Positions 45,246-56,845 of a DNA stretch of 64,000 bases are shown here, one piece after another. A program made the position numbers and the translations under genes. Every line of letters begins with the position of its first letter. Positions within the stretch are counted from its first letter, which is position 1. Under the pieces are notes generated by a model. The model was given only the letters and a program-made list of their open reading frames with translations. It did no database searches and was not told the DNA's origin. The DNA is from Cannabis sativa (lineage: Eukaryota; Streptophyta; Magnoliopsida; Rosales; Cannabaceae), in assembly GCF_029168945.1 (NCBI RefSeq), contig NC_083602.1, forward strand, positions 30,057,323 through 30,121,322, in the 5' to 3' direction.

Positions 45246-46441
45246 ATGGACGCCCCGCGAAATACAAGAAGTCAGGGTGGTATGGTTGAGACCGGAGGCG
45301 GTCAGGGGAATCCTCGTGGTCGCGGCCGTGGCCGTGGCAGAGCTCAGGGTGGTCGCCCTGTAAATCCACCTCAAGCTCCTCCTGATTGGGAGCAAAGATT
45401 TGCGGAGATGCAAGATAGAATCCGCCAACAAGATGAAGAGATCCAAAGATTAAGGCAGCAGGGTCCTCCTGCCGTGCCTCCTCAAGTGGTTCAGGCTGTT
45501 GCAGTTCCTGCGGTGCCAGCAGAACAACCTGTTGTTGGCAACCGTATGGAGCCGTTGTATGAAAGATTCCGGAAACAGGCACCTCCAGTGTTTCTGGGAG
45601 GCCCTGATGTGATGAAGGCCGAGCAGTGGCTTTCAATGATTGAACGCGTCCTTAATTTTATGGGAGTGGTTGGCAATGACCGGGTAACCTGCGCCACTTT
45701 CCAGTTTCAGGAAGATGCTCTCGTGTGGTGGGAGTTGATAACCCTCACTCGAGACGTCACGCGGATGACCTGGGAAGAATTCAAGGAGTTGTTTAACTCC
45801 AAGTATTACAATGAAGCAGTCCGCAGTGCAAAGCGGAAAGAGTTCACTGATCTAGTTCAGACTGAGGGGATGTCGGTTACTGAGTACACGACAAAGTTTG
45901 ATCGGTTGGCTAAGTTGGCGGCGGGATTGTACCGACTGATTTTAGCAAGAAGGAAAAATATTTAGCGGGTTTGAGTGCAAAGATCCGGCATGATCTGGTT
46001 ATAACCACTACTGAAGCAACCACGTATGCAGATATGGTTGAGAAGGCTTTGAGAGCCGAGGGTGCAGTGAAATTCCTTTAGGAGCCCCGGGTGACTCCGA
46101 GTGTTGGTGGAACCCCCACTGTTCCTACTCCTGTTTATGGTAGGGATGGTGGTGACTCCACCACTGAACAGAAAAGAAAAGTTGTTCCAGCTTCTGGTGG
46201 CTCGGGGCAAAGCAAGCGGTTCCGTGGGAACCAAGGCAGAGGAGGACGCCAGGGTTACTCTTATCCTGAGTGTCCAAGGTGCAAGAAACATCATCCGGGA
46301 GAATGTAACCGGAAGACATGCTTCCTGTGTGGCATGGTGGGGCATTTCAAGAAAGATTGCCCCCAGGCAAGGAAAGAGGAGCCGAAAGCTGAGGTGAAAC
46401 CGGTTCCTGCTCGAGTGTTTGCCATCACCCGGCCGATGCTG
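45246..46441 (+). pseudogene. Gypsy copy 1 gag
   Basis: ATG at 45246 opens MDAPRNTRSQGG, then an Arg/Gly-rich stretch and a coiled segment (RFAEMQDRIRQQDEEIQRL). The retrotransposon gag domain follows (PPVFLGGPDVMKAEQWL, CATFQFQEDALVWWE, FKELFNSKYY). A one-base loss near 45923 shifts the frame and gives a stop at 45963; the same loss is in copy 2. Further on there is a private TAG at 46079-46081 where copy 2 has CAG, the zinc knuckle [15 protein letters not shown] (about 46319-46363), and a private one-base loss near 46432. Gag would build particles; this copy cannot encode it whole. Confidence 0.85.
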
Positions 46442-46458
46442 CAGCCAGTCCGTCTGTT

Positions 46459-49400
46459 GTGACAGGTCAGCTTCTCGTCAACAACTTATTGTTTACAGTA
46501 TTATTTGACTCGGGAGCTACACGCTCATATGTGGCTACAAGAGTAATTGATCTTTTGGGTAGACCTTGTGATATTTTAGAAAGAGGGTTTGGAACCCTAA
46601 TGCCTAGCGGGGAATTGGTTATCTCTAATAGGCATGTTAGGTCTATGCCGATTAGGATCGAAGATAGGGAATTGAGTACTGATCTCATAGAATTGAAACT
46701 AACTGAGTTTGATATTATACTGGGAATGGATTTCTTATCCAAGTATTCGGCCAGTATAGATTGTAGGCGTAAAATGGTGACTTTTCAAATTTGGAAGGTG
46801 AAGATCCATTTGTTTATGTTGGATCGGTTCGGGGTCTCGGATCCGGTTATTTCTGTGCTGAGAGCTAGGGATTTACTATGCAATGGTTGTGTAGGATTTC
46901 TAGCGGTGGTATTTGACTCCAGCAGACCTGAAACATTTGGGCCTGAGGTAGTCCGGGTGGTGAAAGATTTTCTTGATGTGTTTCCCGAGGAGTTGCCGGG
47001 ATTGCCGCCACAGCGAGAGATTGATTTTGTAATTGATTTGGCACCTGGAGTTGAACCTGTTTCTAAAGCTCCATATAGGATGGCTCCAGCAGAACTCAAG
47101 GAGCTTAAGTTACAACTTCAGGGGATGCTTGACATTGGGTTTATTCGACCCAGTGTGTCGCCCTGGGGAGCTCCGGTTCTTTTTGTAAAAAAGAAAGATG
47201 GTTCCCTCAGAATGTGTATTGATTATCGGGAACTAAACAAGCTAACGATTAAGAACAAGTACCCGTTGCCTAGGATCGATGATCTGTTCGATCAGCTTCA
47301 GGGAAAGACAGTGTTTTCGAAGATTGATTTACGGTCTGGTTATCATCAACTCAGAATTCGGGAGGAGGACATACCGAAGACTGCTTTTAGAACCAGATAT
47401 GGGCACTATGAGTTTCTGGTAATGTCATTCGGATTGACTAATGCTCCTGCGGCCTTTATGGATCTCATGAATAGGGTGTTCAAGGATTTCCTCGATAACT
47501 GCGTTATAGTGTTTATCGATGACATTCTTGTATACTCTCAGTCAGAAGAGGAGCACGAGCATCATCTTCGAATGGTGTTACAGCGACTTAGGGATCACAA
47601 GCTGTATGCCAAGTTCAAAAAGTGCGAATTCTGGTTATCTGAAGTGTCCTTTCTGGGTCATATTGTTGGAAAGAATGGAATTATGGTCGATCCAAACAAG
47701 GTAGAATCAGTGAAGAATTGGCCGAGGCCCAAATCTGTGACGGAAGTTCGAAGTTTTCTCGGGTTAGCAGGGTATTATCGACGTTTCGTCGAAGGATTTT
47801 CTAAACTTTCTATGCCCCTAACCGAATTGACCAAGAAAAATCATAGATTTGTGTGGTCAGATAAGTGTGAAACAAGCTTTCAGGAGTTGAAGCAGCGTTT
47901 GATAACAGCTCCGGTGTTAGCTTTGCCATCAGACCAAGAGAAATTTGTTGTTTATTGTGATGCATCCAGACAGGGTCTGGGATGTGTTCTGATGCAAGCT
48001 GACAGAGTCATAGCCTATGCCTCTCGTCAACTGAAGGATTATGAGCAGTGTTACCCAACTCATGATTTAGAGCTCGCTGCTGTGGTTTTTGCTTTAAAGA
48101 TTTGGCGACATTATCTTTACGGTGAAAAGTGTGAGATTTATACTGATCATAAGAGTCTTAAATACTTTTTCACCCAGAAAGATCTGAATATGAGGCAGAG
48201 AAGGTGGTTGGAGTTAGTTAAAGACTACGATTGTGAAATACTGTATCATCCCGGGAAAGCCAATGTTGTGGCCGATGCTTTAAGCAGAAAGGGTCCCGGA
48301 CAAGTGTGCACTACGGTTATGATAGCCCCTCAACTAGCCTCGGAAATGGTTAGTGCAGGAATTGAGTTCGTGGTCGGGAAATTACATAATTTAACACTCC
48401 AATCTGATCTGTTGGAGAGAATCAGAAAGGCACAACTGGAAGATCCCGAGCTAGTTAAAGTTCGAGATGAAGTAGTGGCTGGTCGGCCTAGAGGCTTTTC
48501 ACTCTCGAGCAGTGGAATGTTGCTATATAAAGCTCGAGTTTGTGTTCCTAGTGTGGATGAGCTTAAGAAAGAAATACTGGATGAAGCTCACACCACGCCT
48601 TATTCGTTGCATCCGGGAACCACCAAGATGTATCAGGATTTGAAACCCTACTTCTGGTGGTATGGAATGAAAAGAGATGTGGTGGACTACGTGTCCAAGT
48701 GTTTAACCTGCCAGCAGATTAAGGCTGAACATCAGAGGCCGGCAGGGTTATTGCAACCTTTAGTCCTTCCAGAATGGAAGTGGGAGGACATCGCAATGGA
48801 CTTTGTAACTGGTTTGCCTAGAACTACGGGAATGTATGATTCTGTTTGGGTTATCGTGGACAGATTCACAAAGTCAGCTCACTTCTTACCAGTGAAAGTT
48901 ACATATTCAGTGGATCAATATGCTGAATTGTATGTGAAGGAGATAGTTCGTCTCCATGGAGCCCCTAAATCTATTGTATCAGACAGGGATCCAAAGTTCA
49001 CATCAAAGTTTTGGGTGAGTCTCCAGAAGGCTATGGGTACCAAGTTAAAGTTTAGTACAGCCTTTCACCCTCAGACTGATGGTCAGTCAGAAAGAACTAT
49101 CCAGATTTTAGAAGACCTACTGCGAGCCTGTGTCATGGACTTTGAGGGTTCATGGAGTAAGTACTTGCCTTTAATTGAATTCTCCTACAACAACAGCTAC
49201 CAAAGTACAATAGGGATGGCTCCCTATGAGATGTTATATGGTAGAAAATGTCGTTCTCCTATTCATTGGGACGAGACAGGAGAAAGGAAGTACCTGGGTC
49301 CAGAATTAGTGCAGAGAACCAATGAAGTTATTGATAAGATCAAGGCTCGAATGCTTGCTTCTCAAAGCAGGCAAAAAAGTTATGCTGATCCGAAACGCAG

Positions 49401-49869
49401 AGATGTTACATTTCAGGCAGGGGAACATGTTTTCCTGCGGGTTTCACCAATGAAGGGTATTAGGCGCTTCGGGAAGAAGGGTAAGTTAAGCCCTAGGTTC
49501 ATTGGGCCATTTCAGATACTCGAGAAGGTCGGGCAGGTAGCGTATCGGCTAGCCTTACCACCGCATTATCGTATTCATGACGTATTTCACATCTCTATGT
49601 TAAGGAAATACGTGTCAGACCCGACTCATGTCTTGAGTTATGAAGCCCTTGAACTTCAACCAGACTTATCCTATGAAGAGCAACCTGTTCAGATTTTGGA
49701 TAGAAAAGAAAAAGTTCTTCGGAACAAGACTATTGCACTAGTTAAGGTGCTCTCGAGGAACAGTAAGGTGGAAGAAGCCACCTGGGAGTTGGAGTCGGAT
49801 ATGAGGACTCAGCATCCAGAGCTATTCAGGTTAGATTTCGGGGACGAAATCCTATTAACGGGGGGATAA
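46459..49869 (+). CDS. Gypsy copy 1 pol (PR-RT-RNase H-INT-chromodomain), one open frame
   Basis: 1136 codons without a stop. Protease DSGATRS at residue about 17; RT with [20 protein letters not shown] and FIDDILVYS (catalytic Asp pair near 355-356); RNase H from [10 protein letters not shown] (about 497), with TDHKSLKY and VADALSRK; integrase zinc site HPGTTKMYQ...CLTCQQ (about 717-755); core Asp in MDFVTGLP (about 780), Asp in VSDRDPKF (about 840), Glu in GQSERTIQ (about 876); chromodomain-like tail (about 1075-1130, [10 protein letters not shown]). Three differences from copy 2 stand out: a segment between two compensating indels (46787-46843), a changed [12 protein letters not shown] near 49560, and no RT frameshift. 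It is cut off from gag by upstream lesions. Confidence 0.9.
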   Translation: MTGQLLVNNLLFTVLFDSGATRSYVATRVIDLLGRPCDILERGFGTLMPSGELVISNRHVRSMPIRIEDRELSTDLIELKLTEFDIILGMDFLSKYSASIDCRRKMVTFQIWKVKIHLFMLDRFGVSDPVISVLRARDLLCNGCVGFLAVVFDSSRPETFGPEVVRVVKDFLDVFPEELPGLPPQREIDFVIDLAPGVEPVSKAPYRMAPAELKELKLQLQGMLDIGFIRPSVSPWGAPVLFVKKKDGSLRMCIDYRELNKLTIKNKYPLPRIDDLFDQLQGKTVFSKIDLRSGYHQLRIREEDIPKTAFRTRYGHYEFLVMSFGLTNAPAAFMDLMNRVFKDFLDNCVIVFIDDILVYSQSEEEHEHHLRMVLQRLRDHKLYAKFKKCEFWLSEVSFLGHIVGKNGIMVDPNKVESVKNWPRPKSVTEVRSFLGLAGYYRRFVEGFSKLSMPLTELTKKNHRFVWSDKCETSFQELKQRLITAPVLALPSDQEKFVVYCDASRQGLGCVLMQADRVIAYASRQLKDYEQCYPTHDLELAAVVFALKIWRHYLYGEKCEIYTDHKSLKYFFTQKDLNMRQRRWLELVKDYDCEILYHPGKANVVADALSRKGPGQVCTTVMIAPQLASEMVSAGIEFVVGKLHNLTLQSDLLERIRKAQLEDPELVKVRDEVVAGRPRGFSLSSSGMLLYKARVCVPSVDELKKEILDEAHTTPYSLHPGTTKMYQDLKPYFWWYGMKRDVVDYVSKCLTCQQIKAEHQRPAGLLQPLVLPEWKWEDIAMDFVTGLPRTTGMYDSVWVIVDRFTKSAHFLPVKVTYSVDQYAELYVKEIVRLHGAPKSIVSDRDPKFTSKFWVSLQKAMGTKLKFSTAFHPQTDGQSERTIQILEDLLRACVMDFEGSWSKYLPLIEFSYNNSYQSTIGMAPYEMLYGRKCRSPIHWDETGERKYLGPELVQRTNEVIDKIKARMLASQSRQKSYADPKRRDVTFQAGEHVFLRVSPMKGIRRFGKKGKLSPRFIGPFQILEKVGQVAYRLALPPHYRIHDVFHISMLRKYVSDPTHVLSYEALELQPDLSYEEQPVQILDRKEKVLRNKTIALVKVLSRNSKVEEATWELESDMRTQHPELFRLDFGDEILLTGG

Positions 49870-49870
49870 T
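49854..49870 (+). other. Gypsy copy 1 polypurine tract
   Basis: ATTAACGGGGGGATAAT directly precedes the middle LTR; the same tract precedes the 3' LTR at 56829-56845. It overlaps the pol stop codon. Confidence 0.7.
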
Positions 49871-51931
49871 TGTAATGACCGCTCTAGTATATGGATTAGT
49901 AAAGGCAATTAGCACTAATTTTTATTACTTTATTATTACTTGTGAATTAATTTATTTGTGGACCCCAATATTTAGAAATAAATATTAGAGTTATAATTTC
50001 TCAATTCCGGAGATTTTATTAAACTCTAAGGGTATTATCTAGCTTATATGTGTAATATGTTATTTTTGTAATTTTTGCTCGGCGACAACGGAAAATGCGA
50101 TGGATGGCTAGATTGATCACATGGGTAAGTTTAGAACCTTATTTCATAGTGGGAAATATTTTAGAGAAAATATTTTATCGGGATTGAGCGGGGTTATGAA
50201 AATTGACCATTTTACCCCTAGCTTTAAAAATACCTAAGTTGTAATCTTAAGGGCATTTTAGTCATTAGTAAATTGGTTAAATGAGGGTTAGGTGGCAGCC
50301 TTGGGTGATGACACCTATTTTATTTTAATATAATTGAATGAAAAGGGGTTTTATTTTGAAAAAGAAATTAAAATTAGAGAAATCATTTCTCCTTTCTCTC
50401 TCTCTTGGTGTTCGGCCCTCACAAACCAGAAGGAAAACTCAATTTTTCTTCATAATTTTCTGTATTTTCAACCAAGGATTCAAGGAAAAATAACTAAGGT
50501 AACCCTAGCTCCTTTCTTTTTCAAGTTCATGAAGTTGTATTTTGGTTTCAAGAAGTGATTTTGGGTTATAGGGGTTGTTAGGGTTTGAGGTTTGCTTAGT
50601 TCAAATTTTAGGGTTTGTTTGGCTTAATTTTAGTTCATGGTAGCTGGTTTAGAGATTGGTTGTTAGTTTTGTGCAATTTTAAGCTTTGAGTTCAAGCTTT
50701 AAGCTTTAATGGCAAGTTGACATTTATTGTTTTGTTCTGTGAATTACTGGCTGGATTATATTGTTTGTACATTGAATAGGAGCTCTGGAAGGTTTCATGG
50801 CAATTGGTGAAGAATTGAGCAACAAATGAAAAGTTTGGGGAATACTGGTGCAAACCGGCTAGCCGGTTTGCAGTGCCACAAAAACCGGCTAGCCGGTTTT
50901 GGCCAAGGTGGTTCCCGGCCTTTCATTTTCTCAAATTTTGCCATTTCGGTGCCTCGGTTGGGTGTTTCCCCATTTCCAGAGTTAGAATAACCGCTTTAGA
51001 GTATAGCAGAACCTAGGGTTTTGGTTTTGGTTTCACCGGGATTAGGGTTTTAATCATGTGGCTTACCCGGTTTCAATATGTGATTAGGGCATCCATCTAG
51101 CACGAGAATTCCGTTCAGGTCGGCCAACACACTTGAATTCGGAAAACAGGTAAGAACTGTGTATAATGTATGATGTGATTATCTGAATGTATGTATATGT
51201 GTTTATATATGCATGCTTGAATTATGTTAAACACTACCAACACTTGTATGAATAAGTTATAGAGTGTATTGGTACAGTGATTGTTGTGATTATGAGTACG
51301 ATACAGTGATACCAACACAAGCCTGGGAAAATGCTAAGGTGTGTGGTACATCACTCAGTGTTACTCAGTGATCGGGATAAACCCTACCAACACTCGTACA
51401 GTGAGGTACGATGTGTATGTGGTATAGTGGTTGAACCCTGGTATTGAACGTTCTTACTTATCTGTAAAGCTCTGTAAATAGGTGTATGGGCGCCTATTTA
51501 CAGGTCGGAAATTATATGATATGTTATATGCATTTCTTACTGAGTCTGTTGACTCACAGTTTCTACTTCCATGTGTAGGTAAAGGAAAGGCGAAGGCTGA
51601 ACAGGAGTGAACCTGAGCTCGGGTGAGATTGTACATGTCAAGCAGCGCGACCTGGAATGTTCGGTCTCGGGACATCTGGGAGTTGTATTTTGAAAGTCGC
51701 TGTGCGACCTGTAACTCTGTGTATTTTGGAATGTATGCCTGAAAAGTAAATTTTATAAAGTTTAAAAAAATCGGGATCCCGGCACTTGTAAATATTTTAT
51801 TAAATTACAAAGTTTAGTATTTAATGCAAAAGTTTTAATTTGACACGTTTTTCGAGGAATTTCTTTGATTAGCAAAGATTGCACAATAATTGAAAAAGCA
51901 CTGTAGCGTGCCTTAGCATTAGGGCGTTACA
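49871..51931 (+). repeat. Gypsy middle LTR (2061 bp)
   Basis: Serves at once as 3' LTR of copy 1 and 5' LTR of copy 2. It shares most bases with the 3' LTR against the 5' LTR, and has a private variant block after the palindromes (GGCCAAGGTGGTTCCCGG). Its two palindromes are perfect: 24 bases at 50849-50872 and 20 bases at 50881-50900. Confidence 0.93.
50849..50900 (+). promoter_or_regulatory. Perfect palindrome doublet in the middle LTR
   Basis: Both copies of AACCGGCTAGCCGGTT are perfect, extended outward by TGCA/TGCA at the first and AA/TT at the second. The same pair is perfect at 57823-57846 and 57855-57874 in the 3' LTR. A binding site for a dimeric protein, or a cruciform or hairpin in RNA, are possible roles; none is shown. 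Confidence 0.55.
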
Positions 51932-51935
51932 ATTT

Positions 51936-51948
51936 TGGTATCAGAGCC
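51936..51948 (+). other. Gypsy copy 2 primer binding site
   Basis: TGGTATCAGAGCC four bases after the LTR, a full match to the usual plant initiator tRNA-Met PBS. Confidence 0.85.
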
Positions 51949-52216
51949 GCCTGGTTTGTCTACCAAAGCTTGCTATGACATGTATAATTTTCATCAGAGA
52001 AAGCTCGGTTCACGGTTCAGTAAGCCTGTACTTGTTTAGTATCTTAAATAAATGTGAATGTGAAAGCATGTTAGGAAGCATATTAGATTTAAATTAAATA
52101 TATTTTCTTAAAAAAAAAAAAAGTGTGTTGCCTTTTAAGCCTTTAAAGAGCGGTGTTAAGTTTTGATCGCTGTCTAACCTGCCTGGATTATGGATTCGCA
52201 GGCTAAGTCCTATTAA

Positions 52217-53400
52217 ATGGACGCCCCGCGAAATACAAGAAGTCAGGGTGGTATGGTTGAGACCGGAGGCGGTCAGGGGAATCCTCGTGGTCGCGGCCGT
52301 GGCCGTGGCAGAGCTCAGGGTGGTCGCCCTGTAAATCCACCTCAAGCTCCTCCTGATTGGGAGCAAAGATTTGCGGAGATGCAAGATAGAATCCGCCAAC
52401 AAGATGAAGAGATCCAAAGATTAAGGCAGCAGGGTCCTCCTGCCGTGCCTCCTCAAGTGGTTCAGGCTGTTGCAGTTCCTGCGGTGCCAGGAGAACAACC
52501 TGTTGTTGGCAACCGTATGGAGCCGTTGTATGAAAGATTCCGGAAACAGGCACCTCCAGTGTTTCTGGGAGGCCCTGATGTGATGAAGGCCGAGCAGTGG
52601 CTTTCAATGATTGAACGCATCCTTAATTTTATGGGAGTGGTTGGCAATGACCGGGTAACCTGCGCCACTTTCCAGTTTCAGGAAGATGCTCTCGTGTGGT
52701 GGGAGTTGATAACCCTCACTCGAGACGTCACGCGGATGACCTGGGAAGAATTCAAGGAGTTGTTTAACTCCAAGTATTACAATGAAGCAGTCCGCAGTGC
52801 AAAGCGGAAAGAGTTCACTGATCTAGTTCAGACTGAGGGGATGTCGGTTACTGAGTACACGACAAAGTTTGATCAGTTGGCTAAGTTGGCGGCGGGATTG
52901 TACCGACTGATTTTAGCAAGAAGGAAAAATATTTAGCGGGTTTGAGTGCAAAGATCCGGCATGATCTGGTTATTACCACTACTGAAGCAACCACGTATGC
53001 AGATATGGTTGAGAAGGCTTTGAGAGCCGAGGGTGCAGTGAAATTCCTTCAGGAGCCCCGGGTGACTCCGAGTGTTGGTGGAACCCCCACTGTTCCTACT
53101 CCTGTTTATGGTAGGGATGGTGGTGACTCCACCACTGAACAGAAAAGAAAAGTTGTTCCAGCTTCTGGTGGCTCGGGGCAAAGCAAGCGGTTCCGTGGGA
53201 ACCAAGGCCGAGGAGGACGCCAGGGTTACTCTTATCCTGAGTGTCCAAGGTGCAAGAAACATCATCCGGGAGAATGTAACCGGAAGACATGCTTCCTGTG
53301 TGGCATGGTGGGGCATTTCAAGAAAGATTGCCCCCAGGCAAGGAAAGAGGAGCCGAAAGCTGAGGTGAAACCGGTTCCTGCTCGAGTGTTTGCCATCACC
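52217..53400 (+). pseudogene. Gypsy copy 2 gag
   Basis: Same protein as copy 1 from MDAPRNTRSQGG, with a few substitutions (for example VPGEQP, IERILNF). The one-base loss near 52894 and the stop at 52934 are shared with copy 1. From 52942 the next frame runs [18 protein letters not shown] through the zinc knuckle (about 53290-53334) straight into protease, without the stop and second frameshift of copy 1. So apart from the shared lesion gag is whole here. Confidence 0.85.
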
Positions 53401-56400
53401 CGGGCTGATGCTGCAGCCAGTCCGTCTGTTGTGACAGGTCAGCTTCTCGTCAACAACTTATTGTTTACAGTATTATTTGACTCGGGAGCTACACGCTCAT
53501 ATGTGGCTACAAGAGTAATTGATCTTTTGGGTAGACCTTGTGATATTTTAGAAAGAGGGTTTGGAACCCTAATGCCTAGCGGGGAATTGGTTATCTCTAA
53601 TAGGCATGTTAGGTCTATGCCGATTAGGATCGAAGATAGGGAATTGAGTACTGATCTCATAGAATTGAAACTAACTGAGTTTGATATTATACTGGGAATG
53701 GATTTCTTATCCAAGTATTCGGCCAGTATAGATTGTAGGCGTAAAATGGTGACTTTTCAGCCGGAAGGTGAAGATCCATTTGTTTATGTTGGATCGGTTC
53801 AGGGGTCTCGGATCCCGGTTATTTCTGTGCTGAGAGCTAGGGATTTACTATGCAATGGTTGTGTAGGATTTCTAGCGGTGGTATTTGACTCCAGCAGACC
53901 TGAAACATTTGGGCCTGAGGTAGTCCGGGTGGTGAAAGATTTTCTTGATGTGTTTCCTGAGGAGTTGCCGGGATTGCCGCCACAGCGAGAGATTGATTTT
54001 GTAATTGATTTGGCACCTGGAGTTGAACCTGTTTCTAAAGCTCCATATAGGATGGCTCCAGCAGAACTCAAGGAGCTTAAGTTACAACTTCAGGGGATGC
54101 TTGACATTGGGTTTATTCGACCCAGTGTGTCGCCCTGGGGAGCTCCGGTTCTTTTTGTAAAAAAGAAAGATGGTTCCCTCAGAATGTGTATTGATTATCG
54201 GGAACTAAACAAGCTAACGATTAAGAACAAGTACCCGTTGCCTAGGATCGATGATCTGTTCGATCAGCTTCAGGGAAAGACAGTGTTTTCGAAGATTGAT
54301 TTACGGTCTGGTTATCATCAACTCAGAATTCGGGAGGAGGACATACCGAAGACTGCTTTTAGAACCAGATATGGGCACTATGAGTTTCTGGTAATGTCAT
54401 TCGGATTGACTAATGCTCCTGCGCCCTTATGGATCTCATGAATAGGGTGTTCAAGGATTTCCTCGATAACTGCGTTATAGTGTTTATCGATGACATTCTT
54501 GTATACTCTCAGTCAGAAGAGGAGCACGAGCATCATCTTCGAATGGTGTTACAGCGACTTAGGGATCACAAGCTGTATGCCAAGTTCAAAAAGTGCGAAT
54601 TCTGGTTATCTGAAGTGTCCTTTCTGGGTCATATTGTTGGAAAGAATGGAATTATGGTCGATCCAAACAAGGTAGAATCAGTGAAGAATTGGCCGAGGCC
54701 CAAATCTGTGACGGAAGTTCGAAGTTTTCTCGGGTTAGCAGGGTATTATCGACGTTTCGTCGAAGGATTTTCTAAACTTTCTATGCCCCTAACCGAATTG
54801 ACCAAGAAAAATCATAGATTTGTGTGGTCAGATAAGTGTGAAACAAGCTTTCAGGAGTTGAAGCAGCGTTTGATAACAGCTCCGGTGTTAGCTTTGCCAT
54901 CAGACCAAGAGAAATTTGTTGTTTATTGTGATGCATCCAGACAGGGTCTGGGATGTGTTCTGATGCAAGCTGACAGAGTCATAGCCTATGCCTCTCGTCA
55001 ACTGAAGGATTATGAGCAGTGTTACCCAACTCATGATTTAGAGCTCGCTGCTGTGGTTTTTGCTTTAAAGATTTGGCGACATTATCTTTACGGTGAAAAG
55101 TGTGAGATTTATACTGATCATAAGAGTCTTAAATACTTTTTCACCCAGAAAGATCTGAATATGAGGCAGAGAAGGTGGTTGGAGTTAGTTAAAGACTACG
55201 ATTGTGAAATACTGTATCATCCCGGGAAAGCCAATGTTGTGGCCGATGCTTTAAGCAGAAAGGGTCCCGGACAAGTGTGCACTACGGTTATGATAGCCCC
55301 TCAACTAGCCTCGGAAATGGTTAGTGCAGGAATTGAGTTCGTGGTCGGGAAATTACATAATTTAACACTCCAATCTGATCTGTTGGAGAGAATCAAAAAG
55401 GCACAACTGGAAGATCCCGAGCTAGTTAAAGTTCGAGATGAAGTAGTGGCTGGTCGGCCTAGAGGCTTTTCACTCTCGAGCAGTGGAATGTTGCTATATA
55501 AAGCTCGAGTTTGTGTTCCTAGTGTGGATGAGCTTAAGAAAGAAATACTGGATGAAGCTCACACCACGCCTTATTCGTTGCATCCGGGAACCACCAAGAT
55601 GTATCAGGATTTGAAACCCTACTTCTGGTGGTATGGAATGAAAAGAGATGTGGTGGACTACGTGTCCAAGTGTTTAACCTGCCAGCAGGATTAAGGCTGA
55701 ACATCAGAGGCCGGCAGGGTTATTGCAACCTTTAGTCCTTCCAGAATGGAAGTGGGAGGACATCGCAATGGACTTTGTAACTGGTTTGCCTAGAACTACG
55801 GGAATGTATGATTCTGTTTGGGTTATCGTGGACAGATTCACAAAGTCAGCTCACTTCTTACCAGTGAAAGTTACATATTCAGTGGATCAATATGCTGAAT
55901 TGTATGTGAAGGAGATAGTTCGTCTCCATGGAGCCCCTAAATCTATTGTATCAGACAGGGATCCAAAGTTCACATCAAAGTTTTGGGTGAGTCTCCAGAA
56001 GGCTATGGGTACCAAGTTAAAGTTTAGTACAGCCTTTCACCCTCAGACTGATGGTCAGTCAGAAAGAACTATCCAGATTTTAGAAGACCTACTGCGAGCC
56101 TGTGTCATGGACTTTGAGGGTTCATGGAGTAAGTACTTGCCTTTAATTGAATTCTCCTACAACAACAGCTACCAAAGTACAATAGGGATGGCTCCCTATG
56201 AGATGTTATATGGTAGAAAATGTCGTTCTCCTATTCATTGGGACGAGACAGGAGAAAGGAAGTACCTGGGTCCAGAATTAGTGCAGAGAACCAATGAAGT
56301 TATTGATAAGATCAAGGCTCGAATGCTTGCTTCTCAAAGCAGGCAAAAAAGTTATGCTGATCCGAAACGCAGAGATGTTACATTTCAGGCAGGGGAACAT

Positions 56401-56844
56401 GTTTTCCTGCGGGTTTCACCAATGAAGGGTATTAGGCGCTTCGGGAAGAAGGGTAAGTTAAGCCCTAGGTTCATTGGGCCATTTCAGATACTCGAGAAGG
56501 TCGGGCAGGTAGCGTATCGGCTAGCCTTACCACCAGCATTATCAGCTGTTCATGACGTATTTCACATCTCTATGTTAAGGAAATACGTGTCAGACCCGAC
56601 TCATGTCTTGAGTTATGAAGCCCTTGAACTTCAACCAGACTTATCCTATGAAGAGCAACCTGTTCAGATTTTGGATAGAAAAGAAAAAGTTCTTCGGAAC
56701 AAGACTATTGCACTAGTTAAGGTGCTCTCGAGGAACAGTAAGGTGGAAGAAGCCACCTGGGAGTTGGAGTCGGATATGAGGACTCAGCATCCAGAGCTAT
56801 TCAGGTTAGATTTCGGGGACGAAATCCTATTAACGGGGGGATAA
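52942..56844 (+). pseudogene. Gypsy copy 2 pol, broken by two frameshifts
   Basis: Three frames together span gag end to chromodomain: 52942-54441 (gag end, protease DSGATRS, RT to LTNAPA), 54429-55694 (RT from MDLMNRVF with FIDDILVYS, RNase H, integrase zinc site to CQQ) and 55723-56844 (integrase core with Asp, Asp, Glu, then chromodomain). Breaks: one base lost near 54423 (GCGCCCTTATGG against GCGGCCTTTATGG in copy 1) and one gained at 55688 (CAGCAGGATT against CAGCAGATT). The integrase end reads LPPALSAVHDVFH, which looks ancestral compared with copy 1. Confidence 0.88.
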
Positions 56845-56845
56845 T
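56829..56845 (+). other. Gypsy copy 2 polypurine tract
   Basis: Same ATTAACGGGGGGATAAT tract as in copy 1, directly before the 3' LTR. Confidence 0.7.

Noticed and set aside
45232..45636. 134-codon minus-strand ORF, repeated at 52203-52607
   Set aside because: Shadow of gag in both Gypsy units; repeated only because the units are duplicates.
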